Assembly: GCA_031550725.1 (NCBI GenBank)
Contig: JAVBOH010000020.1
Location: forward strand, 1 to 64,000
Length of the DNA: 64,000 nucleotides
Origin: UBA946 sp031550725
GTDB lineage: Bacteria; Bacillota; Clostridia; Oscillospirales; Ruminococcaceae
Direction of reading: 5' to 3'
Made by a program: the position numbers and the translations under genes. This document shows, in pieces, positions 36,405 through 45,459 of the stretch. Under the pieces are notes generated by a model. It was not told where the DNA came from, searched no databases, and saw only the letters and a program-made list of their open reading frames with translations. How positions within the stretch are numbered: position 1 is the stretch's first letter; each line of letters begins with the position of its first letter.

Positions 36405-37508
36405 TTAACATATAATTAAGGTTGAAATATAAAGTACTATCAGCAGCACCACATTCACAATAGTAAATCCACATAGGTATTTAAACGGCTTTGCATCAGT
36501 GCTTGCTATATAAATTCGGAATGAAATAACGCTTGCCAATGATGCAATTATTGTTCCTAAGCCACCAATGTTTGTGCCTATTACAAGTGCATGGGCATTG
36601 CTTGTAAATCCTGATAGCATCACTGCTGCCGGAACATTGCTTGTTATCTGTGAACAAAGGACAGCCGCCAGCATTTCATTGCCGTCAAGCAGGTTTGTTA
36701 TAAAGCTAGTCACGCTTTGCAGTTCACTGATATTTCCTATGAAAATAAAGAAAAATGCAAATGTAACAAGAAGTCCGTAATCAACACGGGAAAAAAGCCT
36801 TGGCTCAGTAATAACAATAACAACACATACAGAGGCGAAAATTACAAGCACATCAAGTATTCCAAATACTGCAAGCAGGCAAAGAATTAGAAGTGTTAGA
36901 TAAAGAAATATAAATCCTTTGTTTCCAAGCTCTATATCAGTGTTATAATCGACTTCCAAAACTTCATTTTTAATGGTAAATACTAAGGCAACCAGTAGAA
37001 TAAGTGAAATTCCAGCAAAAGGAAGCACTGTTTCAAAAAAATCCAAGGCACTCATTTCATAAAAGGAAAACAAGTGCAGATTTTGTGGATTGCCGATTGG
37101 AGTTGCCATGCTGCCAAGGTTAGCTGCAGCAGTTTGAAGAACAATGATGTATCCCATGTATTTAGGGCTGCTTTTAAATAGTGCAATTGTTATTGGTACA
37201 AATGCTATTAATACAGCATCGTTTGTGAAAATCATCGCTCCGAAAAAGCTCATTATTATAAGTATAAATGCAGCCTTTTGAGTTGTCAGTCTGCCGCCTC
37301 TTATGATAACCGCAAGGATTTTGGCAAGTACATTATTTTCAGCAAAGCCTGCAATTATCATCATCAGACAAAAGAGTATTCCGATTACATCTGTGTTAAT
37401 GTAGTCGGAATAATTTGTAACCGGTACTAAGAAGCAGGATACAAGCGCTAAAATACCTGATATAATCAACAGAAATTCTTTCTGTATAAAGCGTTTAAAG
37501 CTTTCCAC
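36405..37508 (-). CDS. SLC13/ArsB-type anion permease
   Basis: The 367-residue membrane protein has about ten helices and the ion-transporter superfamily hallmarks AIMFTNDAVLIAFVPI and LGSMATPIGNPQNLHL, with the second pseudo-repeat NVPAAVMLSGF and GTNIGGLGTIIASL. Members move arsenite, citrate, dicarboxylates or sodium/protons; the substrate is unclear. It is somewhat short for the family (about 400-430). A GTG start at 37508 follows AGAGGA by 9 nt. The gene at 37535 lies 26 bp upstream on the same strand, so the two permeases are probably one operon. Confidence 0.85.
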   Translation of the reverse strand: MESFKRFIQKEFLLIISGILALVSCFLVPVTNYSDYINTDVIGILFCLMMIIAGFAENNVLAKILAVIIRGGRLTTQKAAFILIIMSFFGAMIFTNDAVLIAFVPITIALFKSSPKYMGYIIVLQTAAANLGSMATPIGNPQNLHLFSFYEMSALDFFETVLPFAGISLILLVALVFTIKNEVLEVDYNTDIELGNKGFIFLYLTLLILCLLAVFGILDVLVIFASVCVVIVITEPRLFSRVDYGLLVTFAFFFIFIGNISELQSVTSFITNLLDGNEMLAAVLCSQITSNVPAAVMLSGFTSNAHALVIGTNIGGLGTIIASLASVISFRIYIASTDAKPFKYLCGFTIVNVVLLIVLYISTLIIC

Positions 37509-37534
37509 AATCTGCTTTCCTCTCCGAAATGTTG

Positions 37535-38452
37535 TTACATGAAAATATTAATAATCATACCGGACACAATTCCGATAACATATATAAGTCCTGCAATCAC
37601 AATGTTTTCTTTTATATTTTTATTTGTGCGGAACAAAACAACAAGTCCTACTCCAGCACCAGTGCAGAGTCCTGCAACAGCAGAGCCAAAAGTAATTGCA
37701 CCCTCAGCAAGAAGCTCTGTAATAAGCACTGATGCAGCACAGTTTGGTATCATACCAACAAGTCCTGCAAACATCGGCTGGAAAACACCCATTCTAGCAA
37801 GGAAACCTTCAACAGCATTAACACCTGCAAAACCTATTATTAACCCCAAAATAATATTTACAATAAGAATGAAAATAAATATATTAAGTGTGTGCTTAAA
37901 GCTTGAATACCAGATACCATGACTTTCGCAGCCGCAGTCATTACACATTTCCTCGAATGGTTCTTCTTTTTTCTGAAGTTTCAAGGCTCTTATTACTATA
38001 TCAACCAAAAGACCTGCAATAACAGCAATAATTATTTTAGCAACAATGACTTTCCATATGAGCGATGCATTTTCGGGGTGTGCAAGCAAGACAGGTATTG
38101 CCTCATCCGAGGTGGATAAAAACACAGCTATTAGTGTTCCCATTGTAATCATTTTTCCTGCATAAAGGTTAGAGGCTGCAACGGAAAATCCACATTGCGG
38201 TATGCATCCGAGCAATGCTCCTGCAAATGCACCTCCAACACTTCCACTGCCAGTCTTGCTAAGAAAGCTAACAAGCTTATCGCCTGCCTTATGTTCAAGA
38301 TATTCCATCAGTAAGAATGCTAAAAACAAAAACGGCAGCATTTTTAGGGAATCAAGTAATGCATCAAGCAAAATATCAAGTAAATCAAAGTCAGTATTTA
38401 TATGTAACAATGGTATAAATGTGTGCAAAATATTATTTGTATATGAATTCAT
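37535..38452 (-). CDS. ArsP_2-type ten-helix putative metal/metalloid exporter
   Basis: The product (305 residues from ATG) is polytopic with two pseudo-repeats containing LGCIPQCGFSVAASNLYAGK and MIPNCAASVLITELL, which match the putative heavy-metal exporter family PF11449. A loop near the middle contains CNDCGCESH, which could bind a metal. Translation may begin at TTG 38455 or ATG 38452; both follow AAAGGA. The pairing with an ArsB-like permease suggests a metalloid or metal efflux role, but no ArsR-like regulator is nearby, so this is only a hint. Confidence 0.8.
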   Translation of the reverse strand: MNSYTNNILHTFIPLLHINTDFDLLDILLDALLDSLKMLPFLFLAFLLMEYLEHKAGDKLVSFLSKTGSGSVGGAFAGALLGCIPQCGFSVAASNLYAGKMITMGTLIAVFLSTSDEAIPVLLAHPENASLIWKVIVAKIIIAVIAGLLVDIVIRALKLQKKEEPFEEMCNDCGCESHGIWYSSFKHTLNIFIFILIVNIILGLIIGFAGVNAVEGFLARMGVFQPMFAGLVGMIPNCAASVLITELLAEGAITFGSAVAGLCTGAGVGLVVLFRTNKNIKENIVIAGLIYVIGIVSGMIINIFM

Positions 38453-38642
38453 CAACTGGGTTGTCCTTTCTAAATATGAACGCTATTATCAATCATTACA
38501 TTATATCACAATTATATATTTTTTTCAAGGATGATAGATAAAATTTTATAATATTTTATGCTTGCGAAATTCATCATTTTATGGCATAATATTATATGTA
38601 ATTGCAAAAAGGAAAAATATTTGTTATTTTGAAAGGACGGTC

Positions 38643-39950
38643 ATGAAAAGTATGTCACATCAAATGGTAGTTATTATTGACTTTGGGGGACAGAATAATC
38701 AGCTGGTAGCACGACGTGTAAGAGATTTTGGCGTATATTGTGAAGTTAAATCCTACACAGCAAAGCTTGAAGAAATCAAGGCAATGAATCCTGTTGGATT
38801 AATTTTCACAGGTTCTGCAAACAGTTCAAATGCTGATAAAATAGCTAATATGGATGCTGGAATTTTTGAAATGTCAGTACCTATGCTCGATGTAAACTGC
38901 GGATGCAAGAATGTTAACAAGGATATTCATACTGTTTTAAATGAGAATGATCTGGATACATTCAAAAACTTCTTATTTGATATATGCGGATGTACAGGCG
39001 ACTGGACAATGGCTGACTTTGCAAAGCAAAATATTGCTGAAATTCGTGAAAAAGTTGGCGATGGTAAGGTATTGCTTGCTCTTTCTGGCGGTGTTGACAG
39101 TTCTGTTTTGGCTGCACTTCTTTCAAAAGCAATTGGCAATCAATTGACTTGTATTTTTGTTGATCATGGCTGTATGCGTAAAAATGAGGGCGATGAAGTT
39201 GAAGAAGCATTTAAAGGCTGGGGACTTAATTTCAACCGTGTTAATGCTCAAGATAGATTTATGGCTAAGCTTGCTGGTGTTACTGAGCCAGAGAAAAAGC
39301 GTAAGATAATCGGTGAAGAATTTATTCGTGTTTTTGAAGAAGAAGCTAAAAAAATTGGTACTGTTGATTTTCTTGCACAGGGTACTATTTATCCTGATAT
39401 CATCGAAAGTGGCATTGGTGACGGAGCTGTTATTAAGTCACACCATAATGTTGGCGGACTTCCTGATTATGTTGATTTCAAGGATATTGTTGAGCCTTTG
39501 CGTTTGCTTTTCAAGGATGAAGTAAGAGCGTTAGGACTTGAACTGGGTCTTTCTGATGTGCTTGTATACAGACAGCCATTCCCTGGTCCTGGTCTTGCAG
39601 TAAGATGTATTGGCGAGCTTACAACCCCAAAACTTGATATACTTCGTGATGCTGATCTTATCTTCCGTCAGGAAATTGCTAATGCGGGTCTTGACAAGTC
39701 TATTAATCAGTACTTTGCTGTTATCACTGATATGCGTAGTGTTGGTGTTAAAAATGATGTTAGAACGTATGATTATACTCTTGCTCTCCGTGCTGTAAAT
39801 ACTACTGATTTTATGACTGCTGATTTTGCTAAGATTCCTTATGAGGTGCTCGAAAAGACTGCTTCACGTATCGTTAATGAGGTCAAAAATATTAATCGTA
39901 TCGTTTATGATATTACTACTAAGCCTCCAGCTACTATTGAGTGGGAGTGA
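38643..39950 (+). CDS. guaA: GMP synthase with a truncated, probably inactive glutaminase domain
   Basis: The 435-residue enzyme makes GMP from XMP. Its ATP-pyrophosphatase domain (PP-loop LALSGGVDSSVLAAL near 145) and dimerisation domain (ending KPPATIEWE) look complete. The N-terminal class I amidotransferase is not: it starts normally (IDFGGQNNQLVARRVRDFGV) but the nucleophile region GICYGMQ of the family reads DVNCGCKN, and the next roughly 75 residues, which include the HGD and FHPEV catalytic regions, are missing. GMP synthases are normally about 510-520 residues. This form should use free ammonia or a partner. The start follows GAAAGGACGGTC. The 3' end is the integration site of two mobile elements. 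Confidence 0.9.
   Translation: MKSMSHQMVVIIDFGGQNNQLVARRVRDFGVYCEVKSYTAKLEEIKAMNPVGLIFTGSANSSNADKIANMDAGIFEMSVPMLDVNCGCKNVNKDIHTVLNENDLDTFKNFLFDICGCTGDWTMADFAKQNIAEIREKVGDGKVLLALSGGVDSSVLAALLSKAIGNQLTCIFVDHGCMRKNEGDEVEEAFKGWGLNFNRVNAQDRFMAKLAGVTEPEKKRKIIGEEFIRVFEEEAKKIGTVDFLAQGTIYPDIIESGIGDGAVIKSHHNVGGLPDYVDFKDIVEPLRLLFKDEVRALGLELGLSDVLVYRQPFPGPGLAVRCIGELTTPKLDILRDADLIFRQEIANAGLDKSINQYFAVITDMRSVGVKNDVRTYDYTLALRAVNTTDFMTADFAKIPYEVLEKTASRIVNEVKNINRIVYDITTKPPATIEWE
39936..39946. repeat. Attachment site core at the guaA 3' end (attL of element A)
   Basis: ATTGAGTGGGA, the last codons of guaA, is repeated exactly at 56326-56336. Integration rebuilds the reading frame (I-E-W-E then stop) on both copies. 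Confidence 0.75.
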
Positions 39951-40020
39951 GGTCAAAGAGTGAGGTCAAAGTATCATCAATCCACGTAGGTACGAGGAAA
40001 TGTGAGATTTTATATTTTCT

Positions 40021-40039
40021 TGATACTATTTTGATACTA
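40021..40039. repeat. Putative integrase arm-type repeat, left end
   Basis: TGATACTATTTTGATACTA is repeated exactly in direct orientation at 56208-56226, close to the other end of the element. Confidence 0.65.
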
Positions 40040-40051
40040 TTTATATAACAT

Positions 40052-40090
40052 AAAATCACCTGCTGAATTTCAGTTTCAGCAGGTGATTTT
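40052..40090. terminator. Bidirectional terminator between guaA and repressor
   Basis: A 16-bp stem (40052-40067 with 40075-40090) flanked by A and T runs terminates both guaA and the convergent repressor gene. Confidence 0.88.
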
Positions 40091-40608
40091 TATTTTTTCT
40101 TACGCCAGTTATAATAACTTTCCAAATCAGAACGTTCATCAGATGAGTTTGGAAAATTTAATTTCCAGTCTAAATACTCATCTTCACTTATTTCACCGTT
40201 TTCAAGTTCTTGTTTTCTTATTGCCCACTCATACAAACCATTATCAAGAATTCTATCTTCTTTATCTAAGCCAATATACATATGTGTTTCTTTGCTTTTT
40301 CCTTTACCCTCTGTAACCGCAACTGGTCGTAATTCAGCATGGTCTTCCAGTTCAAATAACATTAGCAATAAATCTCTGCTTGCATAGCTATTGCCATATA
40401 ATTTTGCTTCATATAAAGCATAATAATTAACATTAAGTATTTCGGCTATTTTTTCTAACTTGTCATCTTTAGGTGTACGAATACCAGATTCATATTCAGC
40501 AATCCGAGTGCTTGCTTTTTCTTCGCTATATCCGAGAGCAATACCTAATTCTTTTTGTGTCATTCCTCTAAGATTGCGTACACGTTTTATTCTATCTCCA
40601 ATAGCCAT
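40090..40608 (-). CDS. XRE-family repressor of element A
   Basis: The 172-residue protein has an N-terminal helix-turn-helix of the XRE/cI type (about 3-60; RIKRVRNLRGMTQKELGIAL) and a C-terminal domain of about 100 residues with no peptidase motif. It is divergent from xis-int and probably represses them by binding the palindromes at 40718 and 40749. I start at ATG 40608, which lies 7 nt after GGTGG. It is homologous to the repressor at 57160-57612. Confidence 0.88.
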   Translation of the reverse strand: MAIGDRIKRVRNLRGMTQKELGIALGYSEEKASTRIAEYESGIRTPKDDKLEKIAEILNVNYYALYEAKLYGNSYASRDLLLMLFELEDHAELRPVAVTEGKGKSKETHMYIGLDKEDRILDNGLYEWAIRKQELENGEISEDEYLDWKLNFPNSSDERSDLESYYNWRKKK

Positions 40609-40709
40609 ATCCACACCACCAATTCAAATATTTATTTAATTATAGTATAACAAACGATAAAAAACAATACATTTAATAATTATGTCTAAATAAAATAACA
40701 TAATGTTCA

Positions 40710-40770
40710 TTGACACCCCACAATAATGTGGATATAATAGATATATAAAGTTCCACAATTATGTGGAACT
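40710..40770 (+). promoter_or_regulatory. xis-int promoter with two palindromic operators
   Basis: TTGACA (40710-40715) and TATAAT (40733-40738) are spaced by 17 nt. The spacer contains CCACAATAATGTGG (40718-40731), and a stronger palindrome with arms AGTTCCACA and TGTGGAACT lies at 40749-40770 over the likely transcription start. Both share the CCACAAT half-site. Confidence 0.8.
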
Positions 40771-40792
40771 AAAAAAGAAAGGATATGATTAA

Positions 40793-40987
40793 ATGAATAA
40801 CCATTTGTTCGTCAAAGTTGAGGAAATCGCTGAAAATTTGCAGATATCAAAACCACTTGCTTACAAAATTGTTCGTGATATGAATGAGGAGCTAAATCAA
40901 AAGGGTTATATTACAATTGCAGGTCGTGTAAGCAGACAATTTTATGAAGAGAAATTTTATGGCATTAAGAACACAAATGTGAGGTGA
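40793..40987 (+). CDS. xis: Excisionase-like helix-turn-helix protein
   Basis: The 64-residue protein has a small DNA-binding fold (KVEEIAENLQISKPLAYKIV is a helix-turn-helix) and sits directly before the integrase gene (1-nt gap), the standard place for an excisionase. It is preceded by GAAAGGA. It matches the 64-residue protein at 57802 in length and pattern. Confidence 0.8.
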   Translation: MNNHLFVKVEEIAENLQISKPLAYKIVRDMNEELNQKGYITIAGRVSRQFYEEKFYGIKNTNVR

Positions 40988-40988
40988 A

Positions 40989-42068
40989 ATGGTGGCTAGT
41001 TATAAAGATGATAAAAAAGGAACTTGGTTTACTAGCTTTTATTACACAACATGGACTGGTGAACGTAAAAAGAAACTTAAGAGAGGATTTGCATCTAAAA
41101 AAGAAGCATTGGATTGGGAAAGGAAATTTCTTATTCAACAAACTAAAAGCTTAGAAATGAGTTTTGCTGATTTTGTGGATGTATATGAAAATGATATGAA
41201 ACCTCGTCTAAAGTTAAATACATGGGAAACAAAAAGACACATAATTAGAACAAAGCTCATGCCTTATTTTGAAAACAAACAAATAAATCAAATTACAGCA
41301 TCCGATATTATACAATGGCAAAACACTATGAGCAAATCCTGTGAAAATGATGGTAAACCATACTCTCAGACATACCTAAGGACATTACATAACCAACTAT
41401 CAGCTATTTTTAATCATGCTGTGCGATTTTATGATTTGAAATCAAACCCAGTTGCAAAAGTTGGATCGATTGGTAAGAAAAAATCTGATGAGATGAAGTT
41501 TTGGACAAAAGCTGAATATGTAAAGTTTTCACAATCTATGATGAATAAGCCAATGTCATATTATGTATTTCAAATCTTATACTGGTGTGGTTTGCGTTCA
41601 GGTGAATTATTAGCATTAACTATTGACGATTTTGATTTTCAGAAAAACACAATTCGTATTAATAAATCATATCAAAGGATAAGACATGAGGATATTATAA
41701 CTGATCCTAAAACACCAAAAAGTAATAGAATAATAAAAATGCCCGCCTTTTTGCCTGATGAAATACAAGACTACATAAAAACATTATACGGATATACTTC
41801 GGATCAACGTATTTTTCAAATTACAAAAACATATCTTCATCGTGAAATGGATAGAGGTTGTAAAGAGCAAGGTATTGACCGTATTCGTATTCATGATTTA
41901 CGACACAGCTATGTTTCGTTACTAATAGAAATGGGATTTTCAGCTGTTGCTATCGCTGACAGAGTTGGGCATGAGAGCATTGATATAACATATAATTATG
42001 CACATCTATTTCCATCCAAACAAATTGAAATTGCAGATAAACTCGATTTTGAAGGGAGAAATTTATAA
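40989..42068 (+). CDS. int: Tyrosine site-specific integrase of element A
   Basis: The 359-residue recombinase has an AP2-like arm-binding N-terminus (SFYYTTWTGERKKKLKRGFA), a SAM-like core-binding domain (about 60-165) and a catalytic domain with the Arg in WCGLRSGELLAL, the His-x-x-Arg in HDLRHSYVSLL, the GHESIDIT block and a Tyr in YNYAHLF near 335. It is of the Tn916/ICEBs1 type. It most likely recombines at the guaA 3' end next to it. The stop codon overlaps the start of the mobC-like gene (TAATG). Confidence 0.93.
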   Translation: MVASYKDDKKGTWFTSFYYTTWTGERKKKLKRGFASKKEALDWERKFLIQQTKSLEMSFADFVDVYENDMKPRLKLNTWETKRHIIRTKLMPYFENKQINQITASDIIQWQNTMSKSCENDGKPYSQTYLRTLHNQLSAIFNHAVRFYDLKSNPVAKVGSIGKKKSDEMKFWTKAEYVKFSQSMMNKPMSYYVFQILYWCGLRSGELLALTIDDFDFQKNTIRINKSYQRIRHEDIITDPKTPKSNRIIKMPAFLPDEIQDYIKTLYGYTSDQRIFQITKTYLHREMDRGCKEQGIDRIRIHDLRHSYVSLLIEMGFSAVAIADRVGHESIDITYNYAHLFPSKQIEIADKLDFEGRNL

Positions 42069-42430
42069 TGTCAGCTAAAAATCTTGATACCATAGGACGT
42101 TTAAGAAGTAAAACAATTGCTTTTAGAATGTCACCTGAAGAAAATGAACAACTAAATAAAAAAGCTAATCTATCAGGACTTACAAAACAGGACTACATAA
42201 TAAAAAGGTTGCTTTGTAATGATATCATTGTGCATGGCAATCCACGAGTGTATAAAGCTTTGAGAAATCAGCTTGAAGATGTGCTTAATGAATTAATAAG
42301 AATTAAGAATAATAACATTGATGATGAACTTTTGGGAACTATTCAGCTTATTAATGTTACGCTCTATGGTTTAAAAGGAGAAAAGAATGAGCATAAAAAA
42401 AGAAACGACCACTCAAAACACATCTGTTGA
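42068..42430 (+). CDS. MobC-like ribbon-helix-helix protein
   Basis: The 120-residue protein has a ribbon-helix-helix-like start (SKTIAFRMSPEENEQLNKKA) and the phrase GLTKQDYIIKRLL, typical of relaxosome accessory proteins (MobC family). It likely helps the relaxase at oriT. The start overlaps the int stop by one base, so translation is coupled. A close homologue is at 59079. Confidence 0.8.
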   Translation: MSAKNLDTIGRLRSKTIAFRMSPEENEQLNKKANLSGLTKQDYIIKRLLCNDIIVHGNPRVYKALRNQLEDVLNELIRIKNNNIDDELLGTIQLINVTLYGLKGEKNEHKKRNDHSKHIC

Positions 42431-43521
42431 CGCAGATGATGAGCAGTCATTTAATAATACCAATATCATTATAACAGAAAATGAAAGCAATAACAATAGT
42501 CAAGATGATATTTTAACTAAAATGCAAATGGAAATTTTAAATATGATGGATCCATCATATTTAAAAACGATTTCTATGAAAGAATTATATGAAACAGTTT
42601 ATGACAGTAAACAGCCAATAGTTGATGGTTTGCTTTATGCAGGTACATACATATTTGCAGGTTCTCCTAAAGTTGGCAAAAGTTTTTTTGCTGCACAAAT
42701 TGCATATCACATTAGCATGGGTATTCCTCTTTGGGAGTACCCAACACACAAAGGAACTGTATTGTATCTTGCACTTGAAGATACCCGGTCGTTTACAAAA
42801 ACGATTATATCGTATGGTTGGTGATGAATATTCAGAAAAGTTATATTTTTCTACATTAGCAAATTTAATTGGAAACGGCTTAGTGGAACAACTTACTGGA
42901 TTTGTTCAAAGACAACCTGATACAAACCTTATAATAATAGATACTTTGCAAAAGGTGCGTACTAATGGTACAAATAATTATAGCTATTCAAATGATTATG
43001 AGGTTATCACAAGTTTAAAGAAATTTGCTGATACCCATGGTATTTGTTTGTTACTTATTCATCATACACGCAAACAAAAATCTGATGATAACTTTGATAT
43101 GATTTCAGGTACAAATGGTTTGCTTGGAGCAGCTGATGGAGCATTTATATTACAATCTGAAAGTCGCACATCAATTCACGCAACGCTTGAGGTATCAGGT
43201 CGTGATCAACAAGATCAGAAATTATATCTAGTAAAAAATACAGAAACTTTGGCTTGGGAGTTAGAACGTGCAGAAACGGAATTATGGAAAGAGCCAACTG
43301 AACCAGTTTTAGATATGATTGCACAGTTTATTACATCTGATAATCCAAATTGGCAAGGTTCTCCTACGGAGCTTGTAAAAGCATTGAACGTTGATTTAAA
43401 AGCAAATACTCTTTCTGCAAAACTTAATATTAATGCTGGTAAGCTGAGGGATGAATACAATATTATTTATGAAAATAACCGCTGTCATGATGGAAGAAAA
43501 ATATCATTTCACCTTATATAA
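42387..43521 (+). pseudogene. Replication-type AAA ATPase gene, frameshifted
   Basis: The 5' part (42387 to the stop at 42824) encodes a RecA/RepA-like P-loop ATPase with Walker A GSPKVGKSFFAAQIA and YLALED. The rest of the family pattern continues in the +1 frame from about 42795 to 43521: GRLQKRLYRM, NLIIIDTLQKVR, LLLIHHTRKQ and SGTNGLLGAADGAF. A single indel near 42785-42800 therefore breaks the gene; combined it would be about 375 residues. The N-terminal overlap with mobC (44 nt) suggests an operon. Programmed +1 shifting or a sequencing error are alternatives. Confidence 0.75.
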
Positions 43522-43531
43522 TTACTTTAGT

Positions 43532-43605
43532 GTGACGATGGTGACGGTCGTGACGATGATTTCAGTGTACACCTATAAGACCGTCACCATCGTCACGACC
43601 GTCAC
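43532..43605. repeat. Two inverted blocks of three 9-bp iterons
   Basis: The left block is GTGACGATG, GTGACGGTC, GTGACGATG (43532-43558). The right block is GACCGTCAC, CATCGTCAC, GACCGTCAC (43579-43605), the same units in reverse orientation. They lie just after the replication ATPase gene, so they may be its binding sites, a replication origin. Confidence 0.7.
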
Positions 43606-43619
43606 GAACAATATTTGAT

Positions 43620-43725
43620 CGTCTGCCGCAGCAGACGTACCCCCTCGGAGAGCCCCTGTACTTGTGATGTTTCAATACATTCTGCTAACAGCAGTTTGTA
43701 TTGGAATGTCACAAGTACTATGGGG
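43620..43725 (+). other. Likely origin of transfer (oriT) of element A
   Basis: Nested inverted repeats precede the relaxase gene: CGTCTGC/GCAGACG (43620-43637), and a long arm pair GTACTTGTGA (43658-43667) with TCACAAGTAC (43709-43718). The long pair encloses CAATACA/TGTATTG and a CTGCT/AGCAG hairpin. Position and structure fit an oriT; the nick site is not identified. Confidence 0.6.
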
Positions 43726-43794
43726 TTTATAATTGTCATTTTCAATGCAAATTATAATTAACGGTACCCTGAAAAAGAAAAAGGACGTGATTAC

Positions 43795-45459
43795 ATGACA
43801 CCAAAAAGCATTTCGCATTGCCAAGGCAAAGGCAGTTTGTCACATAACAATCGTACATTCAAACCTAAGAATGTTGATACAAACCGTTCCGACCAAAACA
43901 TCACTTTTATTAAGCAGTCCATCAAGGAAGCGTATGAAATTTGCTTTGCTGATGCAGTTGAAAGATATAATGAAAAGCAGAAGCGTTCCGATAGAAAAAT
44001 CAAAACCAGTTATTTTGAAAATACATTTGATCGTGCTCCATGCGACCATGTTTTTATATCCCCTGATAAAAGAAAAAGTTTTTATGAGGATTTGGTGCAG
44101 ATTGGTACAAAGGATGATACTGGATGTGGCAGTGAGGATGCTGAAATAGCAGCTGAATGTTTAACTGAATATATGAATGGATTTGCAGAAAGAAATCCTA
44201 ATATGTATGTTTTCAATGCAGTGTTACATAAAGATGAAACGACACCACATCTTCATATTGATTACATTCCAATTGGTCATTATAACCGTGGAGTTGACAC
44301 GCAAAATGGACTTGCTCAGGCATTGAAAGAGCAAGGATATACTGGTATTGATGCAATTAGTAAATGGCGTGAAAATGAACGAAAAGTACTTGAAAAAATA
44401 TGCAAAAACCATAACATAAATATATCAGCTCCGCAAAAGTCAAGAGGGTATAGCTTTGCTGTTGATGAGTACAAGGAATACAAAGATAAAATCAATGAAT
44501 TGCAGTCAGAATTAGCACCTTTACGGCAGTTGAAAGAGTATGTTGATAAAGCAGAATTTGCACATAAAAAAGTACAGTTAGCTGAAAAATATATTGTTTC
44601 TTCTGAGGATATAGACAAGCTTCAGGAACAGATTAAATCGGTAGCTTTACAAAAATCTGAACAGGATTTAATATCTTTTCAACTTACAAATAAAGAACAT
44701 GAGCTTAATGACTTTGAACAAAATTTATCTGCACAACAGCAACAGCAGAACATACTGCAAGATGAAATTGATATGAAGCTTAATCGTGCGAATTATCTTC
44801 TTGAAAGTGCTGAGAAAAAATATCAACAACAATTAGAATTAAACAGGATATGTGATGAAAAGGAGCAAAAAATATCTGATTTACATAAACAAAATTCCGT
44901 TCTTGATTATGAACTTGATAAACTAAAAAATCATTTTCATCTTGAATATTCAGACAGCACGGAAATGATTATTGATAGATATGATACCCTCAAAAATGAT
45001 TATGACACAGCAGACAAATTGTTAAATGCCGAATTGAAGTTAAGATATTTGGATACAATAAATTTGAGCTTAGCTGACAAAATTAATATGCATATTTCAA
45101 ATTATAATAATGAACTTACACGTAAGGACATTATCATAGAAGAAAAAAATCGTGTCATTGATAACCTACATAAACTTACCGACGATATTTCAGCCAAATT
45201 ATTAGATATGCAGAATTGCTTAGTTAAAGTTGTAAAAGCTGTTGGTGCTATTGCTTTTGGTGAAAGCTCATTTAGAATCGAGCTCCCTGAAAAAATCGAA
45301 AACCTTATTACTGCTATCGGTGATTATACTGCTGATAAACTTCGTAAGCAAAACACCTTGGATTTAGCTGATGATATCGAAAATCATGTGTGGGTGGATA
45401 AAGAAATTCGAGAATTATTACACGAAAATAGCATTGGGTATAATGATACAGTAAGATGA
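43795..45459 (+). CDS. MOBV-like relaxase of element A
   Basis: The 554-residue protein has an N-terminal nicking domain (about 1-215) with the histidine motif LHKDETTPHLHIDYIP near 145, typical of MOBV/Pre enzymes, and a long coiled-coil C-terminal half (about 220-480). It should nick oriT upstream and pilot the strand during mobilization. The start follows AAAGGACGTGATTAC. It differs strongly from the canonical MOBV relaxase of element B, so the two elements use different transfer origins. Confidence 0.88.
   Translation: MTPKSISHCQGKGSLSHNNRTFKPKNVDTNRSDQNITFIKQSIKEAYEICFADAVERYNEKQKRSDRKIKTSYFENTFDRAPCDHVFISPDKRKSFYEDLVQIGTKDDTGCGSEDAEIAAECLTEYMNGFAERNPNMYVFNAVLHKDETTPHLHIDYIPIGHYNRGVDTQNGLAQALKEQGYTGIDAISKWRENERKVLEKICKNHNINISAPQKSRGYSFAVDEYKEYKDKINELQSELAPLRQLKEYVDKAEFAHKKVQLAEKYIVSSEDIDKLQEQIKSVALQKSEQDLISFQLTNKEHELNDFEQNLSAQQQQQNILQDEIDMKLNRANYLLESAEKKYQQQLELNRICDEKEQKISDLHKQNSVLDYELDKLKNHFHLEYSDSTEMIIDRYDTLKNDYDTADKLLNAELKLRYLDTINLSLADKINMHISNYNNELTRKDIIIEEKNRVIDNLHKLTDDISAKLLDMQNCLVKVVKAVGAIAFGESSFRIELPEKIENLITAIGDYTADKLRKQNTLDLADDIENHVWVDKEIRELLHENSIGYNDTVR

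Noticed and set aside
42785..42824. Programmed frameshifting in the replication ATPase gene
   Set aside because: The required shift is +1 and the A-rich run present would favour -1 slippage, so mutation is the simpler explanation.
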